Source: Serinus canaria (lineage: Eukaryota > Chordata > Aves > Passeriformes > Fringillidae). From it: DNA of 64,000 bases. The notes under the pieces were generated by a model. The model searched no databases. It saw only the letters and a program-made list of their open reading frames with translations, and was not told the DNA's origin. Of the stretch, positions 34,523-47,619 are shown one piece after another. Made by a program: the position numbers and the translations under genes. Where the stretch lies: the NCBI RefSeq assembly GCF_022539315.1, contig NC_066328.1, positions 3,332,621 to 3,396,620 on the forward strand. The letters are read 5' to 3'. Each line of letters begins with the position of its first letter. Within the stretch, counting starts at the first letter, position 1.

Positions 34523-37500
34523 GTGAAACTCTGAAGCTGCTCTGGGTTTTATCATTGCTGTGAACACCTCTCCTTCCATGGATTAGGAAGTAGGAGGAAC
34601 CCTACCTGGTGTTACCATGGTTTCTGGCAATCAGCAATAGAGAAAAAATACCACAAATCCAGTCCAGGTTCCACTTTTGCTCAAAATCCCATGTAGGTAA
34701 TGGTCCCCATGTGTACTGAAATATAGCTAGAAAAGAGATGTTTGGTTTGAAAGCAGTTTTTGCTGCTCCTCAGAAGATTTTGTTATGGTTTAAATTGGGT
34801 TTCACCACGCAGTAGCTGACAAGTGCAGGTCTTTCAGTGGATTGTGTTATGGCAGAAATTTAAATCAACAAATATGTTGATGCTTTATTCTTCTAAAAAA
34901 CCTGAATAATTAACTCCTTAATACAGAGTTAGGAAAATAATTAATAAAACAAGGTTTAGCTGGCTTTGTTGAATCCTCAGAAATACGTTCTGTTCTTATA
35001 CTTGAAAAGATTGAATCTTTGCCAAAGAGTTGAAAAAGTGGAGAAAATTGGTTTCCCAGCAGTGTCTTGCCTTGGGTAACTCTTTCTAAGGTTCATCAGA
35101 GAACACTGGATTTCAAAGATACCCAGCAGACAACTCTGGCAAGGTGATAATCGTGCTCTCCACTGCTGTGATAACTCTGAGTTTAAGCCTGGTCTTACTC
35201 AGTGGAGTAAGAATGGTGTAAAGTGGAATTAGAGCCCATCTCTGAATGAAGGGCAGAGCTGAGAATGCAGCTGTGTGTGTTACTGCTCAGAGAGCCAGGA
35301 CTGGGCTCAGTTACACCAGGAGGCTGCAGGAGGCTCCAGGCTGTTGGAGGAGCAGAAATTCCCCAAAAGAAAAATTACAAATCACAGGAGGGAAAAAAAA
35401 AAAAGAAGGATTAGACTCAATCTATTTAGAATCTGGATTTTAGTGCTCATTCTGGTTCAGATGCTGCTACACAGCACTGACAAAGCTGAGATGAAAATCA
35501 CAGTGGGACCCTGCTGAGACCCTGGAACTGGAAATCAAACATTAGTTACTGGAAAGGTAACCCAGGGTCTGAGGTGTAATGCCTTCAATGACTTAATTGT
35601 AAGTTAAAATTCCCCTCAGAGCAGATGCTGCATTCTTGTTTGGAGTGCTTTGTCTCATCCTGCTGACATTTCCAGTGTGCCCTGTGCACCTTGCTTTGGG
35701 CCACAGCCAGCCTTTATTAGATGGATTGGTTACTGAACACGTGCAGCATTACTCTGGAATGTAAAAAAATTCCATTAATTAAGATAACAAGTGAAAAATA
35801 TTTTGATTACACAAAGCTCTTTGGGAGCAAATTAGCAAACTGATGCCTTATGGTGTCCACATTTTAGTGGTGTGGCCATATGGAAAAATGAGACACTGAA
35901 CTGAGCCAGTCAGGGCTCCAATCTCACAGAGAGAAATTAAAACTTTGATCAGTCTGTAGCCAGCACTGCTGCCTCGTGGATGCACACAGACCCAGGCAGT
36001 CTGTGCTTGTGTCTGGGAGCTCTGTGGATGAGTTAATTCATTTATAGAGCTGACAAATAGCTGTAAATGAATTTTTGGGCCCCAGCTGAGGCAGAAAGTT
36101 TATCTGCAAAGGAGGTTTATTAGATCTTGCAGTGACAGTGGAAGTCCCCTGGTGTGTGTCTGGCCCAGCTTGTTACTGTGCTGAAGGTTTATTTTGCTGC
36201 TTTGGTGCTGTACCTGGTCCTTGTGCAGATTTGTGATGATTACTGTAGATGGCAGCAAAAGCTAAATAAAATACAACGATTTAAAAAATTAATTAAACCC
36301 CTCCCTGCTGCTGTCCTGAGTGTGCATTTTGTCTTGGTGCCTGCCAGCTGTTCTTGAGGATGGAAGCAATTACAGGCAGCAGAAGCCAAATTAAATTACA
36401 TATTGAATTAAGGTTTCACTCACAGGCAGGTGGGGGTTTGTGGCTGTGTTGGTTCTCAGTGTGAGCTGTCTCAGGTACCAAAAGCCAATTTTAAAGCCCT
36501 CCTGATGCTCTCTGGATTCCCCCTTTTCCCCCTGTGTGTGCCATGGTGTCAGGAAGGAGCAGCAGCAATGCTGACAAATGATAATGCCTCTGAGAGTACT
36601 TTTATTTTTCCTCCTGTAATAAGTGTGCTGTTTGCTTTCTTTCATTGCAATTAAATCAGTTTTCTCTTTTATTTTTAATGTCCTTCCTTGCTCTTTTCGT
36701 GTGTTCTGGCTGTTCTTGGTTGCCACTTCCTCTCTGCTCAGAGCACACCAGGAAAAATGGTTTATTGTGCTGATGAGCTGTTTAATAAGACACAGGATTT
36801 TCTCTTGCAATCCCTCAGGATGCAGGAGAAGCACAGGACAGCCTCAGGACAGGCACTTGGAAGTAGTGTCAGGATTTGGAATAGTGGATGGATCTTTGAT
36901 GGGAAATTACTCCTAATGTTAAGTTTATTGCACAGAACAAAAGATGACTTTTAAATATTGAAAGGGTGTGAAACCCAAATGATTATGGGTGAGAGCAGGA
37001 TTTAGGGGCAAGCAATAAATAATAAATGTAGCAAAAGGTCCATATGTGATTAGCAAAATGGCTTGAAAAGAATGAGCTGTGAGAGCTGGGGGTCTGCAGT
37101 CTTTGTTTTTACTCTGAAAACCATAGAACTCAATTTTCTGCATGGCAGGCATTTAAAATTAAGCAAAATGTAGTGCATCAAAATGACCCTGTGCTTTTGA
37201 AATATTTCTGAAATCCCTTTAAAATGAAAAAGAAGGATGGCAAAGCATGGAGCTGCTGTTTGACAATTGTGTTCAATATATGATGAAGGTGGGCACAAAG
37301 CTCTGGGTATTACAGCTTATGAATGTATTAATGCGCTGCTTTGGGGGAATTAAACTTTAATATTGATGATAAACCTTCCATAATAAAATGTGTGGAGAGT
37401 GAGAGTAAATCTCTCCTGCAAAGTCCCCAAACTATTTAAATAACTGTGTGCAAGCTGCAGCATCTCCTGAGATATATTATAAATGAACTTGTGCATACCA

Positions 37501-39330
37501 ATGTACACTGTGCACAAAGTGGTTTGCCAGCAGAGCTGCTTTCTGCCCTGGAAAAGAGGCTGTCCCAAATGGCTGCATTTCTTTAAAGTGATTGATCTCT
37601 AGCATTGATTGCACAATATTTCTCTCCAGATAGAAATCATTCACTACCCAGAGTGCATCCCCTGGGAGATTCCCTGTTGGCTGCTTTGAAATGGTGTGAA
37701 ATTTCTGCAGCGGATTTTTCTGCCAGCCCGATGTTGTTATTTTTAGATAACATTATGGAAGAGAGATTGTAATGCTTTAAAATATGAAATGTTGAGGAGA
37801 TAGAGGAAATTGGGAGTTACAATGATCTGGAATGTAGCAGCAGAGTATTGCACAAGTATGTCTGGAAAAAAAAATCCCGAACTCGTGCTTCCCATCAAGC
37901 TGGAGGAGGAAAAGGTCATTTCAGAGAGCCCCTGTGGGAAGTGAAGGTGTTCTGGAAGCTGGACTGCATGGAGCTGACTCCAGTCTGTTTATTACATTCC
38001 TACCAGAGTACAGGAATGTAAAATTTGCCTTTAGAAGAGTTTGTGTGATGAACTCAGCTGCACAAAGCTCAGGAGCAGTAATGACTGGAGCAGCCACATG
38101 GATCTGCTGATCCTGGGATGTTGCAGTGCCAGTTTAGATCTATATCTGAGAAGTAGAAGAGAGCTGTTATCACAGAACTGCAGATTTCAGAGGGTGTCAG
38201 CAGAACCTTGAGGAAAACAAATCTGCTCTTGCTCTGTTCACAAGGTGGGAAGCTTTAGGAGAGAGTCCACTGTGCTTGTAGTAGTGGAAATTCATGAAGA
38301 AGAAGGTAAGCTAAAGCAGGAGGCCATTCTGGAAGCCAAACCCAGCCACATAGCAGACCTGACAAAAGGGCTTGTTGCAGATTTTTTTTAAAATTTTTTT
38401 TTATTTGTCAGTAGCAATAACACAGCACTGAAATGTTCAACTGCTACTCTGGCAGCTTTTATTTCAAAAGCTCTACTCACAAGTGTGGCTTTGATTGTTT
38501 TGGTGTATTGGGTCACTGCAAGTATTTCATATTTTCAGTTCCTGTGAGTGTGGTATCTGCTGGTACCTGTGACAAGCTGAGCTGAGCAGTCACCAAAGCA
38601 TTCCCAGTGCTGTGTTAACCTGGAAAAACTTCTCCCTGTGATTTAATCACCTTTTTGGAGATGTCCTAATGACCTTCTGAGTCAACAAAATGGCCATAGG
38701 AACGTGGCAGCCTTTTCATTTATACTTTTGCAAAGAGAAAGGCATTTCTTAATAGTGATATTGGAAGAAATATTTTTTTTAATTTCTACTTAACAGGAAA
38801 TCCTTATGTCTGATCAATTCCAGGCATTTTGAAGTAGTCATTGCTGCTTCTAAAGTTAATCAAAACTTACTGCTGTGTAAGAAAAATCAATGGAAAACAG
38901 ATTGAGATCATATAAGGATAATTCTGCTGCAGGGCCTCTCTAGCTTCAGCCATCAATAAGCAGGAGCCTGAGTGCTAAAAGTTCCATGTGTTCTCCTGAT
39001 GTCTTCATCAATCACTGAGTGCCAAATCCTCCCATTTGCCAGACTGCATGGATCTCTCTTCGCTCACAGGGTGAGGGGTTTGTGATGGTTGGGCCACTCC
39101 ATTTTACCTACAGGATGTCTCAGAGATTTCAGGATGTTTTCAGATGCAGCATGGTGAGTTACAGCTAGATCTGGTTGGAAAGGACACTTGGAATGAAGTT
39201 CATTCTGGGTAAAAAGGGCAGGGAAGCTTCCTCAAGGTGTCTCAGTGTCCCAGTTGAACAAACCCTGAATCTTGAATTTTGGTCTCTATTGTACCAAATT
39301 ATATTCTGCATTTATCTAAATGCAGTCTCT
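34523..39330. other. Long unique stretch, no gene seen
   Basis: About 4.8 kb without a recognisable transposon. The part around 36.2-36.4 kb is rich in homeodomain-type 'ttaatt' words, which could be a non-coding element, but this cannot be judged without other genomes. Confidence 0.45.
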
Positions 39331-39478
39331 GTTACTATATAAAACATATGCAAGTATAGAAAAAATATTCATGTAAATATCAACTATATAATAATAATAC
39401 AATTATAAATGTACATATGAAATATTCCCCACGTATACATATTTTTATAGTAATTTTTTTCCTATTAAGCACCTTATA
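39331..39478. repeat. AT-rich low-complexity block
   Basis: Runs of 'tatataaa', 'aataataata' and 'catatttttatag' without a fixed period. Confidence 0.8.
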
Positions 39479-40979
39479 AACTAGAATGGTGGCATTTCAA
39501 CAGGTCAGACTGCAGTGTGATTTGTGGTTGATGGCAGAACCAGAAGTGTGCCTTGCTTTGACTTGGTGGCATGTCAGTGAACCATTGTCATTGCAGGCAG
39601 ATAATTGGCAATGCCATCTGTTCCAAGTGCAGGTGAAGCTCTGCATTGTGAATTTGGGCAGAGTTATTGACTTGGGAAAATGATTGAAACCAGGATTTGC
39701 CTAATCCACTAATCACTGTCCATTAGATGATTATTTTTGGTGTTCACAATCTTTTCCTGCACCTCTCCCTATACTTGTGGGCACACTACACTGGGATTTG
39801 AACAAACTTTGGATGGCAGGCTGTGAAATTCCTCATCAGCTCTCAGTGTTTGTCTTCCTGAGGGCTCTTCTGTGGCTCCCCCTGAGTGTGGTTGACATGG
39901 ATCACATGCCAGCAAAAATGCATTATTGCTATGGAAAAATGAAATTTCTCTCTCTATTCTTTAGGATATGTTTTATTCAATCCCTCTGGGAACGAGGCAA
40001 AGCTGTAGTTTGCTTTTAATCCAAGGAGCTTGTCATTTCTTTGGACTTCATTTATTTGTGCTGAGGACAGGCAGCAATTGCTTCTGTGTGGGCTGTCTGT
40101 GTGCTCCCATGGTCAGCTAAACCAGGCTGCCCAAATGCCTGAAAAAATAGAATTGATGTCCTAATTAGTTGTAGTTCAGAAGGAATTTTGTGTCCTGTTG
40201 CTAGGCTGTGACAAAGAAAAAGGAATTATAGCTTGTGCCTATTTATAAAAGTCCTGCTCACGTTCAGCAAAGGATTTTGGGACAGTGGAAACAAATTTAC
40301 TAAATGTGCCCATTTAAAAGTGGTTACTCTTAAACTTGCCCGATTTATGCCTTTTAAATTATTTTAGGAAACATATTAAATGGGCTTTTAACTCTGCAAG
40401 CAATCAACAATCAAAATAGGTAAATACAGAGATATTTGCATGCATTTTCCTGTGCATATCAATATGCCACAAGAGCCTACTCAGTGGAGTGGAACAACAT
40501 CTTTGGAGTCATTAGGAACCACTAATGTGGGGTTGAATAATGATAATTCTAAAGACCTATTTACCTGATAGATTTTATGGCCCTGATGGAACTATCAGAA
40601 GCTAAATAACCAAGATTTTCACATGTCCTAAATATTTCTAGAAGAGTTAATTGTTCCTAAGGAGCTGCATTTACAGTCAGCCTGGCAAGATGCAGATGCC
40701 ATTTAAGAAGCTGAGTATGTGAAGGGATGAATAATCTGTTTCTGATGCATGGCATGCAGCAGCATGGCACCCTGCAGTCGTGGGGCAGGAAAAGTCAGGG
40801 AAAATGCAGATTTCTTTAATAAAAAGGGGGGAAAGGTGGGTATGGCTCTGGAAGAACATGGTTTAGGTGTTGGTTTCTTTACATTCTCGTGGCACACAAG
40901 CTGTGTGTCCCAGTTAGGGATCTCTAAAGCCCTGCCCAGGCTGGAGGAAGGTGAGCATGTTCAGCTGGTGCAGCTCCTC
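39479..40979. other. Unique stretch, no gene seen
   Basis: Short open frames only; nothing supported. Confidence 0.5.
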
Positions 40980-41480
40980 CTCAGGATCTCTGTGGCTGAG
41001 GTGACCCCGAGGTGTTGGAAAGTCTCTTTTTCCCAGCCCTGAGATCAAAGAAGGAGTCAGGATTTTTTGGCTGTGGTTTTCAAGGTTGTTTATTCTTTGT
41101 TATCTAAAACATTCTTTTTCTGGCCTGCTGAGGTCTGTCCAGCAGGTCAGACAGAGGCACACTGACACCCTCAAGGCAGTGTTATCTTTTTATACTAAAA
41201 TCTATGTGCACATTATTTACAATAATTTCCCAATACCTATCACCCATGTTAGGCAGAGTGTTCCTACTCTAAACCAATCCAAAAGTGCCACCATCACCCA
41301 GAAGATGGAGGCTGGGAAGAAGAAAGAAGAAGGACAATGCATGCCCAAATCCCTCCATCTTGGCTTTTGAACCCTCATTCTAAAAACCTTAAAATTTGAC
41401 TTTTCTATCTTGTAACAAACTATCATTCTACTTAAACCCTCGTGGCTTGTCAATCCTCACATACAGTTGGGTTAAAATCA
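40980..41480 (-). mobile_element. LTR of a second endogenous-retrovirus family, minus strand
   Basis: Read on the minus strand the order is 'gtccttcttct', 'cctccatcttctgggtgatg', 'ggtgataggtattgg', 'attgtaaataa', TATAAAA (complement of 41187-41193), 'cagtgtgcctctgtctgacc', 'tgctggacag', AATAAA (complement of 41089-41094), 'caaccttgaaa', then 'gactttccaacacctc'. The plus-strand copy at about 60320-60690 has the same blocks in the same order. A TATA box followed about 100 bases later by a polyadenylation signal fits U3-R-U5. Neither end is sharply defined, and no target-site duplication was found. Confidence 0.72.
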
Positions 41481-44400
41481 AAGGCACAGGTGTCTCTGGC
41501 TCTGTGCCAAGGTCTCTGAGCCCCCTGGCAGGGTCTGGAGCCACCCAGGGCAGCCAGAGGGATGTCCTGGCTTCTGACAGCTCCTGTTAAATGAGGAGCA
41601 AAACATCCTGAGAAGCTTCATCCAGGAAGGCAGGGAGTCTATATTAACCCAAAATACCTAAGAAATGTCTAATAATTTGTCATTTTTTGTTAGTTTAGGG
41701 TACAGATGAGTTTAGCCATTAGTAGAGGTGTTTTTTGGGCTGTGGCCATTGGCCCTCGGGTCCTGTATGTGTCCCTTTGGTCACTGTCCCCAAGGCCATG
41801 GGCAGACACAGCCTGGGTGCAGTGCAGGTGGCTCTGCAGGGCTCCAGCCCCAGCCTGCCCGTCTCACATCCCACAGCAGATGTGCAGTTGTCACTTCTGT
41901 GCCTTCCAAACCAATTTAATGACCTTCCCAGCTGCCAGTGGCCCCATCCTGCCCAGCTGGGGCTGAAGAGAGGCATCTGTCCCCAGAGCCCCTTTGCAGC
42001 TCGGCTGCAATGGCATTTTCAGGAGTTTGGCTTCTCTTCCAGCACACAGCCTGAACTCCTGTGAGAGATAATCCATGTTAAATATAAGGCTCACTGGGAC
42101 CTGAGGGCCCTGATCCATTTCACAAAGGCAGGTCCATCCAGGTAGTGCCTAGGAATGTGAATGCTGCCTTTTAAGAACATTTTCCAATGCTGAGGAATTT
42201 TCCCTCTTTACTTCAGCTACAGCTCTTTATTTCTTACCACATAAATCATTAAATGGATCTGAAATCTCATGTCTGTATTGCTTGAAACTCTGCATTAATT
42301 TACATTTTTTTTTCCTTTTGTAAGACAGGAGGACTTTTTTATTTTATTTTTAAGAAATGATCAGTGAGTACCACGTGAGAGCTGAACTCTGCTGTGACCC
42401 TGGCAGCACTCGTGGTGTGCCTGGGCAGCTGCTGTGCTCTAGCAGATGCTTCTTTTACCAGATTTAGGCTCTCTATTGTTTCCCCAAGCTCATTATTCTA
42501 CCTGCTGTCTGTTTCCCTTTGTGCTGACAAGATCCAAGGCAAGGATCTGTGCCAAGCACAGAGGAGCTCAGGTTTGTGTGTCCCAGGCTCCTGGGCATCA
42601 CTGCTGGACCAGGGGAGCTCAGGCAGCCTTCAGGTGACTTTGCTGCTGCTCAGGCTGCCTGGCACAGCTCCACTGCAGCACCTGCTGGCTCAGAAGACAC
42701 CTGAGCAGCAGTGAACCTGGGGTTCACTTCCAACCAAAGAAATATTTTCCTTCATCCATAAATCATCATTTAAAAAGGTGATGATTAAATAGGCAAAAGT
42801 ATTCATCGTGCAACACAAGAATTTTTTTGGTTATGGCATGGATAACTTCAAGGATATTTTGTTTTTCTCAAACTGGGCTACTAATGAACATAAATTAAAA
42901 GATATTTGGCAAGAACACCTGTAAGAAGGTGCTGATTCTACTACAGGGCACATTTAATTTTGTTGGGCTGGAAAAGCCAGTTCTTTAGGAAGCCAATCCA
43001 TAATTTAAAGTGTATTTAATTTTATTTCCCTGAATTCTTTTCCATGTTCTCAATCTCCAGTGACTTTGGTTGTCCCTTCAGCCTTGCAAAGGTGACCAGG
43101 CTTTAGAAGGAGTAGAAGAAGAACTCTGTAATTGCCAGTCCAGTGTTTAACATCTGCTGCTCTTCCAGAGATAAAACTTTAGGGATTGTGGTGCTGGTAG
43201 GTACAGATGAGGTGTGTGGGGAGTCCAAATAGCAGAGTAAAAACTGCAGATGCTATGAATAGAAGAAGGCAAGTACAGACTTCTCTGGATCTCATTATAC
43301 AGGAACAGTCTCCTCATTAGCTCATTTGACTCAAGTATTTCTCCTGCTGGGTTGCTATTTCTGGGTTCAAAGTGAAAAAAAAAAGGACAAATAATGTGTT
43401 TGCTCTTTGCTGCCATTAGTTGCTAATTATGTTTAGAGAGATATTTCTACAAATAAACCCTGTCTGCAGCAGTGGGAGTGCATTTCCATCTGTATCAGCA
43501 GCCCTGCTTCTTTGCTAAGAGGGGAGCAGAGGTCCCCTAGAGTAGAGTGGCAATCAGGAACTTGACCTTGGAACATGCAAGAAGGGTTTTCCTGTGTCCT
43601 TCACTCAGAGAATCCCTGTGGCTCAGAGCTCCTGGTCACAGAACACATCCAGGATCTCCACACACAAACTGGGAGTACAAACTGCACTGGGAGCTGAGAC
43701 TCTGAAAGACTGAGCAGATTCTAAATTTCACAGCTGTCCCTGGTTTTATGGGCCAGCTGAGAGCTCTGCATCTGAAGGGAGCTGCTACTGGGAGTTTGGT
43801 GCTGGAGCCAAAAGCTCCATCTGTGGTTGTGCTTTCCAGGCTTGAATTAAATACCCAGCTCCTGAAAGCTGAATAAAGCTCATCTTTGGGAGTTTTGAAA
43901 TGACCAACTGCACCCAGGAACAATTCTCTAGTCCTGAGGGTTGGCTTGCCTGGGTGTACATGTAGTTAGAAGTAAATAGGTGTGGAAATCCTTTAAGGTT
44001 TGATGCAGCAATGTCAAAATATCCCCAGAGCTAAGAGGTCTGTAAATATGTGTGTATATCTGCTTATGAATATTAATGAGTCAGGTGCTGCACCACTTTC
44101 CAAAATTGTTGAAAAATTCAAGATCTTTCACATTCAGCCTCACCTTCAATTCTTGTCATGCATTGTCTGCCCAAACTTATGCATAATAGCAACTTTTATT
44201 CCTTGTATTACTGTGTGTGAGTTAAGGCTGAAAAAGGAGGGGTTGCTGAGATTAAGGAAGAGGAAAAGCTCTGAAGCTGCACTGGCAGCCTTTAGATGCA
44301 GGAAAAAAGTTGCTGCAGAGACTCAGGTAATGATGATAATGCAGATCCACGGGGAAAGAGCAAATGGTAATGGGCTTAAATTGTAGCAAAAGAGAGGGAG

Positions 44401-47400
44401 ATTTGGTGTTAAGAGAAGCTTTCTAAAAGAAATGGAATAAATAAATTGGGGAAAGTGGAGTTTTCATAACTGAAGGCTTTTAAAACCAGGTTAGATGGAT
44501 GGCCCTAAGGAATGACTTGAGTTGTATATCCTGCTTTTTGAAGTTAATTGTCTTATTCTTTTGGCTCCTATTTTATTTTCTTTGATCCTGTTTCTTTCTC
44601 TTTGTGAATGTTGGAGTGTTCAGAAAAAGTTCTTGGTCAACTGAACTATCAAAGGAAAACAGTTCATCAAAAAACATTGTTTTCAATGGCAGTAAAGCCC
44701 CCAGATATTTTCCTGGTTACTTATTTTCATTAAATAATGAAAGTCAAGTCAGCTCAATTAAGTCTTGCTCTGGAAATTCAAGGTTTGTTTGCTTTTTAAT
44801 TAGAAGAAAGCTCGAATTGCAAACTAGGTGTAGGAAACTCTTGTTGCCCATTGCACTGCTCTTAACCTCCTTAGCTTCTGCAATGTAGAGCCAGCTTTTG
44901 AAATCCTGGACAATCAGTTAATTATGAGGAAAAAGTTATTGTGGGCTTTGCCCCAAAGCAGTGGCTCTTGTTGAAGGCTGGCTGAGACCCCCAGGACACC
45001 TCTGTAATTATCCTGGAGCTCCTCTTGGGTCAGGAGCGTGCCCTGGGCTGGGCAGTGTGGCTGATGTGTTGTTACCCTGCAGTCACACAGCTCCTGGCTC
45101 TCTCAGGGCTGGCAGTGCCTGCTCTGGGGGCTCTCTGCCCCTCCTGCCCTGCCAGCAGCAGCTCAGCCCCAGGTGAGTGATGAGAACACGAGGCTGAGCC
45201 CGGGGCTGCAGCTGCCAAAGCAAAAGCAAAGCACTGGGCTTGAGGTGCTTGAAAAGAAAGCTGATTTCCTCAGCAGGACAGGGGAAGGGGCTTGGTAGGG
45301 AACAGGATCATCTGTGGTAGTTTAAGAGTGCGATTCCATCCTGTTCAGCTAGAGCAGACTCACTGTGCTGAGTCACCCCTGATTGCTTTATGCAGAACAT
45401 GCTCTGCCTGTGCCTAAAGAGGGTTATTAAAGACTGCTGAGTACAGAGAGCTTTAACAAAGAGATCTCAGAGTAAACACTGACATTTGTTACTGCCTCTG
45501 TTTAGCACTGCTGAAGGTCCCTGGGAACTTGGGAAATTGAGCTGCCAGATCTACCAAGATGAAATGAAACTTTTCTGTGCCTTCAGTCCCTTAGGAAAGT
45601 TTCTCAGGTCATTTAGTGTTGGTGCTGTGAGGAGAACTTATTATTATTTTCCTAAAAATTATTCCCTTTTGTTGACAAATGCAGAGTGACAGCTTGGCAT
45701 TGCTCTGAGTCCATTTGTGTTTGGTGAAGGCAATGCCTGAAGGACTGACAAGGCATTTTGCAGGCAGCTTGCCTGGGCTGTGGGCAGCACAGGATGAGTG
45801 ATGGGTGTCACATGGAACCCCTGCCCCATCTGACTTGTAAGCTGTAGTTAAGCACATCCACGGGATGAGCTGGCAAGAAAGCACAAAATGTTCTGGGAGG
45901 AAGATTCACTTCTCACCATTCCCAGGCTTAAGCATAGCTGCTGTTTAAAAGGGAGAGAGGTTCAGGGGAGTGATGGAATGACAGTGAAGGCAAGGTTTGA
46001 CTCTTAGAAACTTAGACTGGGCCTTGCCTGAGTTTTAAGCAGTCTAATTTGCAAGGAGGAAAACCTCAGTGTTTGTAGAAGTCTTCCTAACACTTTCTTT
46101 GGATTGCTGCTCTAGTGAGTTTTGTAAAATGTGTATATTGTACTGCCAAGCAATTTCAGAGATATAAACGTGGGATGTTTAAAACACAACAAGTTTTCAT
46201 CCTGAAAATATTTGTTGTGAATCAGAAAAAACCCAAAAGGCTTCTCAATTTTCCTAGTTATTTTCAATTCCATGACTAAGGGCATGGAAAGGGCTTAGGG
46301 ACTTAAAAACAAGGCTAGAGCAGCTCTGATCAACGTTTGGCTCCCAGTATTCCCTGTTGTATGAACCTGGGGGAAGGGGGAGCTGCCATCACAGCTCTGG
46401 TCAGTATTTTGGGGTTAGTCCTGTCCTGCTGGGGTCCCACTTCTGCAGCTTTTATCTGTCCCTCATTCCCCCTCCTCCCCCAGCCATGCAGGCAGAGTGG
46501 GGAGGATTCTGATCTCAGCCTTCCCCCCAGTGAGAGCAGAGCTGGGAGGATGGAGCTGCTCTCTGCACTGCCTTAGGTGTGGAAAGACTGAAAATGTAAC
46601 ATGGGCTTAGCATTAAATTCATGTTTCCCCCTCCAGGCAGCTGCACTGTGAACAGTGGAGTTGCAGTGCTTATCAGTGCTTTTCTGACTAGAAAGGGGAA
46701 TTATGGCTTCTGGTATCAAGCCCCTCAATCTGCATGCAGGATTCTTTTCCTTTAAGACCATAATCTCTTTTCCATTGCTTCCTCAGTGCCTCAGGAGGGA
46801 AAGAGTGAAGGCCAAAATATGAAACGTGCCAAAATCCACTGGTCCTTTGGACATGCAGCAAGAAAACCTCACCCTTTATTCCAGAGATGCTATTTACAAG
46901 CTGACTGATGTTAATGGATGCTTCACCACATGTAAAGAAAATAGTTTTCTTTGGGACATTAATTTTTGGCTGTGTGTTCATTTTCCTGAGAGTCCTTTTC
47001 TGACAGGACAGCCAGTACTCCTGCCAAGCAGTGAGCTCTAATACTGCTGTGGCTATTTTATAACTAGATGCCATTTGATTTATAACCTAACAACTCTAAT
47101 TTAAGAATCAGTAAGATCCAGATAACAGAGCAGGTCCCAGGTAGAGCAACTTCCCATATAAATTCAGCTTTAGTAAATAACCAGGGAGCTGGTTGTGTGC
47201 TTGGAACAGATCAAAACACCAGGAGCCAGCGCTGGAATGTTCCTGCTGTGGGTGGGGGGACATTTGGACAAGCAACAGGCAACATAAAACTCAGTTAGTT
47301 CATCTAGATCTGCAACTGGTTGAATTTCAGCTGTTTCTTGTGGGCATGAAGAGGCAGAGAGGTTTGCAGTGACTGGAAGTTTTGGTGCTGTCCTGCCCAG
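41481..47400. other. Long unique stretch, no gene seen
   Basis: About 5.9 kb. One interval with two good splice signals (45083-45172, 90 bp) is discussed under rejected observations. No transposon that I can name. Confidence 0.45.
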
Positions 47401-47619
47401 TGCTGAATTTTCAATGCTGAAGTTGTGATATTATGTCCTGACAATGCTGAATTTTCAGTGCTGGAATTGTGGTGTTCTCACAATGCTGAATTTTGAATGC
47501 TAAAGTTGTGATCTTGTCCTGCCCAGTGCTGAATTTTCAGTGCTGGAGTTGTGGTGCTGTCCTGCCCAGTGCTGAATTTTCAGTGCTGGAGTTGTGGTGT
47601 TCTCACAATGCTGAATTTC
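47401..47619. repeat. Tandem array I, 40/43-bp unit, about 5 copies
   Basis: 'tgctgaattttcagtgctgg' plus 'agttgtggtg' recurs with starts at about 47401, 47444, 47484, 47527, 47570 and 47609. Two linker types alternate: 'ctgtcctgcccag' (43-bp units) and 'ttctcacaa' (40-bp units). Confidence 0.94.

Noticed and set aside
45083..45172. 90-bp interval between 'ttaccctgcag' and 'CAG|gtgagt'
   Set aside because: Splice words are good and the length is a multiple of three, but the pyrimidine tract is weak, more than one frame is open and the composition is GC-rich low complexity. Such pairs are expected by chance in 64 kb.
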